DNA of 13,569 nucleotides. Origin: Candidatus Neoanaerotignum tabaqchaliae. GTDB taxonomy: Bacteria; Bacillota; Clostridia; Lachnospirales; Anaerotignaceae. Of this stretch, positions 7,310 through 13,569 are shown piece by piece. The stretch covers positions 1-13,569 of the forward strand of contig CAJFUS010000015.1 in assembly GCA_904420235.1 (NCBI GenBank), given 5' to 3'. A program made the translations under genes and the position numbers. How positions within the stretch are numbered: the stretch's first letter is position 1; each line of letters begins with the position of its first letter. The notes below the pieces were generated by a model. That model ran no database searches. It saw only the letters and a program-made list of their open reading frames with translations, and was not told where the DNA came from.

Positions 7310-7338
7310 TTGTATTAGCTCTTTTAAAGGGTTATTAT
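7310..7338 (+). promoter_or_regulatory. Sigma-A-type promoter of msrAB
   Basis: A TTGTAT -35 box (7310-7315) and a TATTAT -10 box (7333-7338) are separated by exactly 17 bases. The transcript would start near 7345 and have a leader of about 25 bases containing the AAGGAGG ribosome binding site (7357-7363). Confidence 0.6.
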
Positions 7339-7369
7339 ATTATAAAAAACTTTTTTAAGGAGGAAAAAA

Positions 7370-8347
7370 ATGAGCGAAAATTTAAAAGAGATTTATCTTG
7401 CCGGCGGGTGCTTTTGGGGCGTTGAGAGGTATTTCCAAAATTTATACGGCGTTGTGTCAACAGATGTTGGATACGCCAACGGGAACACTGAAAACCCAAC
7501 ATACGAACAGGTTTGCTATTTTGGTACAGACCATGCTGAAACCGTTCACGTTGTTTACGATACAAACAAAATAAACCTTCAATTTATATTGGACATGTAT
7601 TTTAAAGTGATAGACCCTACAACCGCCGACCAGCAGGGCCCCGACATAGGCCGCCAATACCGCACCGGAATATATTATACAGATTCCAACGACGAGCCGA
7701 TAATTAAAAACGCCCTTAAAGAGCTTAAAAAGTCATATCCTAGGGATTTAATAGTTGTGGAGTGCCTTCCTTTAAAAAATTACTATAAGGCCGAGGAGGT
7801 TCATCAGGATTTTCTTAAAAAAAATCCCCAAGGCTACTGCCACATAGGTCGTTCCGATATGCGCAAAGCTTTTATAACATATCCTGTGCTTGATTTTTCA
7901 ATGGAATTGGAAAAACCAGACATAAATCAGCTTGAAAAAATTCTTACGCCAATGCAGTTTAATGTAACTCAAAACGCGGCGACGGAACCGCCATTCACAA
8001 ACGAGTATAATAATCTATTTGATGAGGGAATTTATGTAGACATCGTATCTGGAGAGCCTCTCTTCTCTTCAAAAGATAAATTCCAATGCTCCTGCGGCTG
8101 GCCCAGCTTTTACAGGCCCATTGACGAAAGATGCATAATTAAGAAGCCCGACACCTCCCTTGGAATAGAACGCACGGAAGTTATATCAAGGGCAGCAAAA
8201 TCACACTTGGGCCATGTTTTCAACGATTTGGACCCTGAGGGAAAGCTTGAGAGATACTGCATAAACTCAGCGGCTCTTAAATTTATACCAAAAGACAAGC
8301 TTGCCGAAAACGGCTACGAAAAACTTGAGAAAATATTTGATGTTTAA
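7370..8347 (+). CDS. msrAB: Bifunctional peptide methionine sulfoxide reductase MsrA-MsrB
   Basis: Repairs oxidised methionine in proteins: the N-terminal MsrA domain reduces the S-sulfoxide and the C-terminal MsrB domain the R-sulfoxide, normally using thioredoxin. MsrA (about 5-165) has the signature GGCFWG at 12-17 with catalytic C14, and GYCHIG with a possible resolving C157. MsrB (about 195-310) has GEPLFSS, CGWPSF with the likely resolving C242, SHLGHVF, and RYCINSAALKF with catalytic C297. The two CxxC zinc motifs found in many MsrB proteins are absent, as is usual for the fused form. At 325 residues the length fits an A-B fusion without the thioredoxin-like domain of Neisseria PilB. 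The ATG at 7370 follows AAGGAGG. It is a single gene with its own promoter; no clear terminator was found after it. Confidence 0.97.
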   Translation: MSENLKEIYLAGGCFWGVERYFQNLYGVVSTDVGYANGNTENPTYEQVCYFGTDHAETVHVVYDTNKINLQFILDMYFKVIDPTTADQQGPDIGRQYRTGIYYTDSNDEPIIKNALKELKKSYPRDLIVVECLPLKNYYKAEEVHQDFLKKNPQGYCHIGRSDMRKAFITYPVLDFSMELEKPDINQLEKILTPMQFNVTQNAATEPPFTNEYNNLFDEGIYVDIVSGEPLFSSKDKFQCSCGWPSFYRPIDERCIIKKPDTSLGIERTEVISRAAKSHLGHVFNDLDPEGKLERYCINSAALKFIPKDKLAENGYEKLEKIFDV

Positions 8348-8573
8348 ACAGATTTTCTTCGCCTTACGTTTTAATTTTATATTTAATGGCAGTATTTAAC
8401 ATAATTTATAAAACGCCAATTTTAATAAAAATAGACATAAAAACTCTATTCTGACTATTGAATTTTTGTATAAAAAAGCGCTGTGTTTTTCTCTCAAAAA
8501 CATTTGTCTTTTTGTTGGAAATTCATAAAAATATTTTTTTTAATAAATATGCCTTTTTTTCGTCAAATTGATG

Positions 8574-8582
8574 TGCTATAAT
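8574..8582 (+). promoter_or_regulatory. Extended -10 promoter of the aminotransferase gene
   Basis: TGCTATAAT is a consensus TATAAT (8577-8582) with a TGn extension. The expected -35 position is only a T-run. Transcription would start near 8589 and the AAGGAGGT ribosome binding site (8611-8618) lies in the short leader. Confidence 0.6.
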
Positions 8583-8624
8583 ACGCATTAAGTTTTTAGT
8601 TGATGAATTTAAGGAGGTCATTTT

Positions 8625-9818
8625 ATGAATCCAGAATATATAGCAGAAAGAATAGGACGTCTTGGCAGCGAGTCTGCATTTGAGGTATTAAGCAAAGCAA
8701 AAGCCCTTGAGGCACAGGGAATTGATGTTGTTCATCTTGAGATAGGCCAGCCTGATTTTAACACTCCTGAGCATGTATCAAAGGTGGCCTGTGAATCCAT
8801 AGAGGAAGGCCGCACAGGATATACAGCTTCTCAGGGAGAGCTTTACCTTAGAGAGGCTATCGCAAAAAGGTGCCGCGAATATGAGAATATAAACACCAGC
8901 GCAGATGAGATAGTTGTTGTTCCAGGCGGAAAGCCGATAATGTTCTTTACAATGCTTGCCCTTATAAACCCTGGCGATGAGGTTATATATCCTAATCCAG
9001 GCTTTCCAATATACGAGTCCTGCATAAGATTCGCCGGCGGTGTTCCTGTTCCTGTTCCTGTTATAATGGAAAACGATTTTAAAATAGACCCAAAGGTTCT
9101 TAAATCTCTTATAACAGACAAAACAAAGCTTATAATAATTAATTCCCCTGGAAATCCAACAGGCGGAGTTATGGAAGAAAAGGATATACGCGCCATAGCC
9201 GATGTTCTTAAAGACACAAATATATTTGTTTTAAGCGATGAGATTTACAGCAGACTTATATATAACGGCACAAAGCATTTTTCAATGGCCTCAATACCTT
9301 TTATGAAGGACCGTACAATAGTACTTAACGGATTCTCAAAGCCATATGCCATGACTGGCTGGAGAATAGGCTATGGAATAATGAATAAAGACTTAGCCAA
9401 AGTAATGACGCTTCTTATGGTAAACTCAAGCTCCTGCGTAGCCGCCTTCACTCAGGAAGCCGCCACTGCCGCTCTTGAGGGTCCTCAGGAATGTGTTGAC
9501 GAAATGGCTCAAGCCTATAAAGAAAGACTTGAGTATTTTGTTAACGAGCTTAATAAAATACCAGGAATACAATGTCTTATGCCAAAAGGCTCCTTCTATC
9601 TTTTCCCAAGCATAAAAGACACTGGCCTTTCAGACAGAGAATTTGCCGACAGGCTTTTAAGGGAAGCCGGTGTTGCCTGCCTTGCGGGAAGCAGCTTTGG
9701 AAAATACGGAGAAGGCCACTTAAGGCTTTCGGCCGCCACATCTTTTGAAAATCTTCAGGAGGCCATAACAAGAATAAGAGCCTTTGTTCAAAAATTAGCC
9801 AAAGAAAAGATAGCATAA
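8625..9818 (+). CDS. Class I/II PLP-dependent aminotransferase (aspartate aminotransferase-like)
   Basis: A 397-residue cytoplasmic fold-type I enzyme that moves an amino group between an amino acid and a 2-oxo acid. Family signatures: LEIGQPDF near 38-45, GYTASQGELYLREAI (substrate/cofactor region), NSPGNPTGG with N177, SDEIYSRL with D205 that contacts the pyridine nitrogen, SKPYAMTGWRIGY with the Schiff-base lysine K239 and phosphate-binding R247, and HLRLSAA with the carboxylate-binding R367. The sequence fits the AspC/AspB-like group, which includes aspartate, aromatic and methionine-type specificities, so the substrate is left open. A Val-Pro-Val-Pro-Val stretch near 140-146 is coded by three tandem GTTCCT units. 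Excellent ribosome binding site AAGGAGGT. Single gene ending at a long bidirectional terminator. Confidence 0.95.
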   Translation: MNPEYIAERIGRLGSESAFEVLSKAKALEAQGIDVVHLEIGQPDFNTPEHVSKVACESIEEGRTGYTASQGELYLREAIAKRCREYENINTSADEIVVVPGGKPIMFFTMLALINPGDEVIYPNPGFPIYESCIRFAGGVPVPVPVIMENDFKIDPKVLKSLITDKTKLIIINSPGNPTGGVMEEKDIRAIADVLKDTNIFVLSDEIYSRLIYNGTKHFSMASIPFMKDRTIVLNGFSKPYAMTGWRIGYGIMNKDLAKVMTLLMVNSSSCVAAFTQEAATAALEGPQECVDEMAQAYKERLEYFVNELNKIPGIQCLMPKGSFYLFPSIKDTGLSDREFADRLLREAGVACLAGSSFGKYGEGHLRLSAATSFENLQEAITRIRAFVQKLAKEKIA

Positions 9819-9820
9819 AG

Positions 9821-9897
9821 TTTACAATAAAAACAAAATCCCTCCTGCCAAGCGGATTAAAAACTGTAAGGCGGAGGGATTTTGTTTTTATTGTAAA
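9821..9897. terminator. Bidirectional intrinsic terminator with a 25-bp perfect stem
   Basis: The 25 bases at 9821-9845 are the exact reverse complement of 9873-9897. After one bulged base, GCC (9847-9849) and GGC (9870-9872) extend the stem. The core CCCTCC/GGAGGG is flanked by an A-rich arm on the left and a T-rich arm on the right, so either strand gives a GC stem followed by a U-rich tract. It starts 2 bases after the aminotransferase stop and lies about 45 bases past the convergent tadA stop. Confidence 0.88.
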
Positions 9898-9904
9898 AAA
9901 TATA

Positions 9905-9923
9905 CGCCGCTAAATAAGCGGCG
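9905..9923 (-). terminator. Second hairpin, terminator on the tadA side
   Basis: CGCCGC (9905-9910) and GCGGCG (9918-9923) form a 6-bp GC-only stem with a 7-base loop. On the minus strand it follows the tadA stop by about 20 bases and continues TATATTTTTTAC, the layout of an intrinsic terminator. On the plus strand it is followed by CTTTT, so it may act weakly that way too. Confidence 0.7.
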
Positions 9924-9942
9924 CTTTTAAAAAAATATTTTA

Positions 9943-10422
9943 TTACTTTGCTTCTAATTCTTCTTTAACAACGTTCCTGCGGAATTTTTTAAAAAAGTCC
10001 TTCATCATCTGCCCGCATTCATCAGCCAACAATCCGCTTACTATTTCGCACTTGTGATTAAGACCGTCCATCTGCAAAATATTAGCCACCGAACCACCGC
10101 ATCCTGCCTTTGGATTGGCCGCTCCGTAAACTACCTTAGGTATACGTGCTTGAACTATGGCTCCTGAACACATGGGGCAAGGCTCTATTGTAACATATAT
10201 ACAACAACCTTCAATTCTCCAGTCTCCTATAACGCCGGCGGCCTGATTTATGGCTATAATCTCCGCATGGCTTAAAGGATTTTTGTCGTTGTTCCTTCTG
10301 TTGTGGCCTCTGGCTATAATCTTGCCGTCTTTAACTATAACGGCTCCTATGGGCACATCGCCTATATCAAGGGCTTTTTTAGCCTCTTTTATGGCCTCAC
10401 GCATAAAATACTCATCGTCCAT
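9943..10422 (-). CDS. tadA: tRNA-specific adenosine deaminase
   Basis: Deaminates adenosine 34 in the anticodon of tRNA-Arg(ACG) to inosine, letting one tRNA read CGU, CGC and CGA; usually essential. The 159-residue protein has the cytidine-deaminase-fold zinc site: HAE at 52-54 (zinc ligand H52, proton-shuttle E54) and PCPMC at 81-85 (zinc ligands C82 and C85). VPIGAVIV, NPLSHAEI and the FFKKFR tail are typical of TadA rather than guanine deaminase, which shares the fold but is the main alternative. The ATG lies 3 bases after the stop of the upstream lipoprotein gene, and its GGTGG ribosome binding site lies in the last codons of that gene, so expression is likely coupled to it. It ends at two hairpins shared with the convergent aminotransferase. 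Confidence 0.95.
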   Translation of the reverse strand: MDDEYFMREAIKEAKKALDIGDVPIGAVIVKDGKIIARGHNRRNNDKNPLSHAEIIAINQAAGVIGDWRIEGCCIYVTIEPCPMCSGAIVQARIPKVVYGAANPKAGCGGSVANILQMDGLNHKCEIVSGLLADECGQMMKDFFKKFRRNVVKEELEAK

Positions 10423-10425
10423 AAA

Positions 10426-11751
10426 TTAATCCACCATGTAAAGTGTGCTTTCCTCCCCATTGTAAAATATATAATCATCGTTTCCGTCACCGTCAAAATC
10501 GCAGGCGTAAATTCTTTGTCCGTACGTTATATCCTCATTTCTTGACACAAGCGAGTCCTCCTGAAGAACGTATCGTATAACGGTTCCCGTGCTGTCGCAT
10601 ATATAAATCTCGTCAACGCCGTCTCTGTTTAAATCGCCGGTATAAATATATCCATAATAGCAGTCCGCCGATACGTTTGTGCGCCACAAACATTCCATAG
10701 AGCCATCATTAATTTTGTATATATAAAGGTCTTTGCCGTCGGTTATTATATACTCATTTTCGCCGTTTTTATCAATATCGGCCTCTTTAAAATCCGTAGC
10801 CTGAATGTTTGTGTAATAACTGAAATATTTCTCGTATCTTTCTTCCGAATTTCTGTAAAGCTCTGTATTTTTATCGTTTAAAAGCACTAAATCGCCTTTA
10901 GCAAAGGACACGCATGAATATGTGCCTGTAACAAGCTCAATTTCATATGACTGCTTATTAAAAGAGCTGTCGAAAAACAGAACCTTTCTGGAAGAAAGTC
11001 TTTGGCTGTCGTCTCCCTCGGAACCGTTTATAACCTCTCCAACTATAACGGCAATCCCGCCTTCCGGCGAGAAAGCGGAGCTTATAGGCCGCATATACTC
11101 AAGCTGGCTTGAGCTTATTGTTCTGTGCCGTCTTATAGCCCCTCCGCGGTATCTGTATATATTTATTCCGCTGTCCGTCATTTCCATAATAAAGCTTCCG
11201 CCGTCATAAACATAGGATGAACAGAATCCTTCGTTAAGGCCGTCCAATGCTTCTCCCGTAAAACCAGTATATTGGCTTTCGCTTTCATATTTTATAAAAT
11301 CCGCCTCCGGTGTAAAAGCGTTTCTTGTGTTAAGGTCAAGAAATTTTTCCGGATTGGCAGCCGGATTATAAAAAAGCCCAACTATGTTGTTTCTTATAAA
11401 ATAAAAATAAACTATGCCGGCCTTTTCAGAGTTAAAATGAGTTAAATCGGCGCTGTAAACAACAGCCTCTCTGCCGCAGTAATTTCTAAGGTCATATCCG
11501 CTTTTCTCGCTGGCGTCAAAAAGAGCGCGGTTTTCCTCGGTATAATCCGGAACCCTTCCGTCGTAATATGAAAGGCTGTTTTCATCATAAAGCCAGTAAA
11601 AGCTGTTAAGCTCTTCCTCTATTAAACTGGAATATGTATCCTGCTGTTCACTTGTAAGCGAAAAAACAGTTTCTGTGTTGTCCGTGCCTTCGGAACAGCC
11701 GCTTAAAATAAAGCATAGGGCCGCGGCCGAGGCGATAATTTTTCTAACCAT
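10426..11751 (-). CDS. Putative lipoprotein with C-terminal FG-GAP/VCBS-like (DxDxDG) repeats, function unknown
   Basis: A 441-residue predicted lipoprotein. The N-terminus has a short basic segment (MVRK), a hydrophobic stretch and a lipobox LSGC, so C19 should be lipidated and the protein held outside the membrane. The middle (about 30-310) is rich in Ser, Tyr and Asp and shows alternating beta-strand patterns without a family I recognise. The end has three calcium-loop-like motifs, DIDKNGENE (325-333), DLNRDGVDE (373-381) and DFDGDGNDD (418-426), each before a strand-rich segment; this is the FG-GAP/VCBS beta-propeller pattern. A calcium-bound extracytoplasmic propeller is inferred. The ATG at 11751 has a modest GCGGGTG ribosome binding site. 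A good promoter lies just upstream, and tadA follows 3 bases after the stop. Confidence 0.85.
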   Translation of the reverse strand: MVRKIIASAAALCFILSGCSEGTDNTETVFSLTSEQQDTYSSLIEEELNSFYWLYDENSLSYYDGRVPDYTEENRALFDASEKSGYDLRNYCGREAVVYSADLTHFNSEKAGIVYFYFIRNNIVGLFYNPAANPEKFLDLNTRNAFTPEADFIKYESESQYTGFTGEALDGLNEGFCSSYVYDGGSFIMEMTDSGINIYRYRGGAIRRHRTISSSQLEYMRPISSAFSPEGGIAVIVGEVINGSEGDDSQRLSSRKVLFFDSSFNKQSYEIELVTGTYSCVSFAKGDLVLLNDKNTELYRNSEERYEKYFSYYTNIQATDFKEADIDKNGENEYIITDGKDLYIYKINDGSMECLWRTNVSADCYYGYIYTGDLNRDGVDEIYICDSTGTVIRYVLQEDSLVSRNEDITYGQRIYACDFDGDGNDDYIFYNGEESTLYMVD

Positions 11752-11805
11752 AGCAAAACACCCGCAAAAGCAACTGCAAAATTTAAAAAAATATACGATA
11801 AACTA

Positions 11806-11834
11806 ATTATATAACAATATACGCCTTTTTTCAA
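11806..11834 (-). promoter_or_regulatory. Sigma-A promoter of the lipoprotein-tadA operon
   Basis: On the minus strand TTGAAA (11834-11829) and TATAAT (11811-11806) are separated by exactly 17 bases; this is the best promoter match in the window. Transcription would start near 11799, about 48 bases before the lipoprotein ATG. It lies right after the queF terminator, which separates the two units. Confidence 0.72.
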
Positions 11835-11857
11835 ATCTATTTAATGTTGGAAAACAA

Positions 11858-11898
11858 AAAAGGCCCTCATTCCACATTTTATAGAATGAGAACCTTTT
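11858..11898 (-). terminator. Intrinsic terminator of queF
   Basis: CTCATTC (11866-11872) pairs with GAATGAG (11884-11890). After a 2x2 internal mismatch, AAAAGG and CCTTTT extend the stem outward. On the minus strand the hairpin ends in CCTTTTTTGTTTT, a strong U-run, about 25 bases after the queF stop. Confidence 0.85.
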
Positions 11899-11922
11899 AA
11901 AATTATTTGAAAAATCCGATGG

Positions 11923-12420
11923 TTATCGGTTATCTACCTTTTCCGGATATAAATCATGCCTGCTTAGTCTTTCCCATGCCACCTGCTCCCATTTAGTGCC
12001 TTTCATGCCATAGTTGCAGTATGGGTCTATTGATATTCCGCCCCTTGGCGTGAACTTGCCCCAAACCTCTATATATTTCGGGTCCATAAGCTTTATAAGG
12101 TCCTTCATTATTATGTTAACGCAGTCCTCATGAAAATCCCCATGGTTCCTGAAGCTGAAAAGGTACAGCTTAAGGGATTTGCTCTCAACCATTCTAACAT
12201 TTGGCACATAGGATATGTATATTGTTGCAAAGTCCGGCTGTCCCGTAATTGGGCAAAGGCTTGTAAATTCCGGACAATTAAACTTAACAAAATAGTCGTT
12301 GTCCTGATGTTTGTTTATAAATGTCTCCAACACCTCCGGAGCGTAGTCGTCTTTGTATACATTATTTTTGTTCCCTAAAAGTGTTATTCCGTCGGTCTCG
12401 TTTCCGCTTCTTCCAGCCAT
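11923..12420 (-). CDS. queF: NADPH-dependent 7-cyano-7-deazaguanine reductase (preQ0 reductase)
   Basis: Reduces the nitrile of preQ0 to the amine of preQ1, the last free-base step of queuosine tRNA modification, using NADPH. The 165-residue length fits the unimodular Bacillus-type enzyme. Visible signatures: EFTSLCPITGQPDF with the catalytic C56 that forms the thioimide and D63, the family motif ESKSLKLYLFSFRNH (79-93) that binds NADPH, and FHED (97-100), whose His/Glu help bind preQ0. The ATG at 12420 follows AAGGAGAA. No other queuosine genes (queC, queD, queE, tgt, queA) are in the window, so it is a stand-alone gene here. It lies 66 bases after spmB with no terminator between, so it may be read through from spmAB; a weak -10-like TATTAT (12460-12455) lacks a good -35 box. 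No preQ1 riboswitch was recognised in the gap. Confidence 0.96.
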   Translation of the reverse strand: MAGRSGNETDGITLLGNKNNVYKDDYAPEVLETFINKHQDNDYFVKFNCPEFTSLCPITGQPDFATIYISYVPNVRMVESKSLKLYLFSFRNHGDFHEDCVNIIMKDLIKLMDPKYIEVWGKFTPRGGISIDPYCNYGMKGTKWEQVAWERLSRHDLYPEKVDNR

Positions 12421-12486
12421 AAATAAATTCTCCTTGTCTTTTTTATAAAGCAGTATAATACATAATTTTTATAAAAACAAGCCCCG

Positions 12487-13011
12487 CTACATAAACCTAG
12501 CAATTATAACGCTGGCGGCCACTCCGGCAAGGGTGCCTATAATGCAGCACCTTATGGTGTAAAGAGTATTTTTAATGTTAACCGAAGTAAAATACATGCT
12601 CATTGTGTAAAATATTGTTTCGGTTGCCGACAGCATTATTGAAGCCGAACGGCCTATGTATGAGTCTGGGCCGTAAGTGGCGTAAATCTCTGTAAGGAGG
12701 CTTACAGCCGCCGAGGAGGAGAACATTTTCATAACCGATATTGGAACCAGCTCCGACGGAAAGCCTATAAAGTCCGTAACCGGCTTTACGGCGTCCTCCA
12801 TAATCTGGGCCATATTAGACCGCACAAAAACCGATGAAGCGCACATAAGGGCTATAAGCGTTGGCAAAATTTTAAAAACCGTAGAAAGTCCCTCCGTTAC
12901 TCCTTCAGTAAAAACGTCAAGTATCCTAACCTGCTTTATAACGGCGTAAAACACAATAACAACAACTATGGCCGGCATAAGTCCGGCCGAAAGCGCGTCG
13001 GCTATACTCAT
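12487..13011 (-). CDS. spmB: Spore maturation protein B
   Basis: A 174-residue membrane protein, close to the 178 of Bacillus subtilis SpmB, needed with SpmA for full dehydration of the spore core. It belongs to the nucleoside-recognition (Gate) domain family: several hydrophobic segments (about 10-27, 45-64, 92-110, 125-145, 152-172) and family-typical strings such as ILPTLIALMCASSVF, SMYFTSVNIKNTLY and FPSELVPISVMK. The ATG overlaps the spmA TGA as ATGA (13011-13008), and an AAGGAG ribosome binding site lies inside the end of spmA, so the two are translationally coupled. The molecular role, perhaps transport at the forespore membrane, is not settled in the family. Confidence 0.95.
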   Translation of the reverse strand: MSIADALSAGLMPAIVVVIVFYAVIKQVRILDVFTEGVTEGLSTVFKILPTLIALMCASSVFVRSNMAQIMEDAVKPVTDFIGFPSELVPISVMKMFSSSAAVSLLTEIYATYGPDSYIGRSASIMLSATETIFYTMSMYFTSVNIKNTLYTIRCCIIGTLAGVAASVIIARFM

Positions 13012-13569
13012 TTAAAATATCTCCTTTCGCATATTTTGGCCGCGGCAACAGCCGCTATTGTTGATACTGACGTTGCTATTATGGCTGGCAGAACTATATC
13101 AAAGGGCGCCTCCGACATATATTTTTGCCGCATTATTATAATATTAACCGGCAGAAGCTGTATGGAGGATATATTAACAATTAAAAACATACACATAGAC
13201 TTTGTGGCTGTGCCTGCCACCCGGTTAAGTTTATCCATTTCCCTCATGGCCATAAGCCCCGCGGGAGTAGCCGCCCAGCCAAGACCCATAAAATTGGCCA
13301 CCATGTTTATGCATATATATTTAAAAGCTGGATGCTCAACGGGTATATCGGGAAAAAGGAACGACATAAGCGGGCGTATTTTCCAAGACATCACATCAAC
13401 CATTCCGCTTTTTTCTGCTATTTTCATTATTCCGCTCCAAAACGACATCGTTCCCGCCATAAAAATGCAAAGCTCAACGGCATTTTCGGCCCCTTCAGTA
13501 ATGGCTGTTCCCGCCGCCTCAACGTTACCGGTAAAAAAGCACAAAAGTATGCCGGCGCCTATGGCAAAG
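13008..13569 (-). CDS. spmA: Spore maturation protein A (first few residues outside window)
   Basis: Partner of SpmB in spore core dehydration; a multi-pass membrane protein with the same Gate-type domain. Recognised by CFFTGNVEAAG, FWSGIMKIAEKSGMVD, SFLFPDIPVEHPAF, ANFMGLGWAATPAGLMAM and the NISSIQLLP segment, all typical of SpmA. An internal TTG at 13544 could be mistaken for a start, but the frame stays open to the window edge and reads FAIGAGILLCFFTGN, the expected first membrane segment. So the true start is beyond the right edge. About 186 residues are visible; B. subtilis SpmA has about 196, so only a handful are missing. It is the first gene of the spmAB pair. Confidence 0.94.
   Translation of the reverse strand, partial: FAIGAGILLCFFTGNVEAAGTAITEGAENAVELCIFMAGTMSFWSGIMKIAEKSGMVDVMSWKIRPLMSFLFPDIPVEHPAFKYICINMVANFMGLGWAATPAGLMAMREMDKLNRVAGTATKSMCMFLIVNISSIQLLPVNIIIMRQKYMSEAPFDIVLPAIIATSVSTIAAVAAAKICERRYFK

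Noticed and set aside
9043..9060. A tandem GTTCCT x3 repeat as a phase-variable tract.
   Set aside because: Three in-frame hexamers encoding Val-Pro repeats would not shift the frame and look like ordinary coding sequence.
8843..9217. A 124-codon minus-strand open frame inside the aminotransferase.
   Set aside because: It is antisense to strongly conserved motifs of the aminotransferase and has no ribosome binding site.
12421..12486. A preQ1 riboswitch upstream of queF.
   Set aside because: No short C-rich hairpin with an A-rich tail matching the preQ1-I pattern was seen.
13542..13544. TTG as the start of spmA.
   Set aside because: The frame continues upstream with a hydrophobic segment typical of the SpmA N-terminus, so the gene starts beyond the window.

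Overview
The window looks like chromosomal DNA of a low-GC, anaerobic, spore-forming Firmicute (class Clostridia, most plausibly Lachnospiraceae or a close relative). The evidence is a pyruvate:ferredoxin oxidoreductase, the spore-maturation pair spmA/spmB, strong AGGAGG-type ribosome binding sites, AT-rich spacers and heavy use of ATA, CTT and AAA codons. The genus assignment is inference. No rRNA, tRNA, CRISPR array, transposase, phage gene or integration site was seen.

Left part, all on the minus strand (1-5973): the 5' part of nifJ (gene runs off the left edge) with its own promoter, a gene-poor AT-rich spacer of about 400 bp, then a tight three-gene operon transcribed leftwards: a BspA-type leucine-rich-repeat protein, a DUF2201/VWA-like protein with a MIDAS site, and a MoxR-like AAA+ ATPase. 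This LRR-VWA-MoxR cassette is the least understood and most interesting part of the window. It has the parts of a chaperone-like AAA+/VWA machine (RavA-ViaA type) with an added repeat protein that could select targets. The metallopeptidase-like HxxxH site of the VWA protein lacks its glutamate.

Middle, all on the plus strand (6038-9818): three separately promoted single genes, namely a Cof-type HAD phosphatase, a bifunctional methionine sulfoxide reductase (MsrA-MsrB fusion), and a class I/II PLP aminotransferase. The spacer after the HAD gene (about 475 bp) has no gene but holds two inverted repeats. The aminotransferase meets a convergent gene at a very long bidirectional terminator (25-bp perfect stem) and a second GC-rich hairpin.

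Right part, all on the minus strand (9943-13569): spmA (5' end just outside the right edge) and spmB overlap by 4 bases. They are followed by queF (queuosine precursor reductase) with a clear terminator. A promoter then drives a lipoprotein with C-terminal DxDxDG (FG-GAP/VCBS-like) repeats and, 3 bases later, tadA (tRNA adenosine deaminase). QueF and TadA both serve tRNA wobble-position modification, but they are in separate transcription units.

Most of the window is ordinary core genome. The new biology, if any, is in the LRR-VWA-MoxR operon and in the uncharacterised lipoprotein coupled to tadA.
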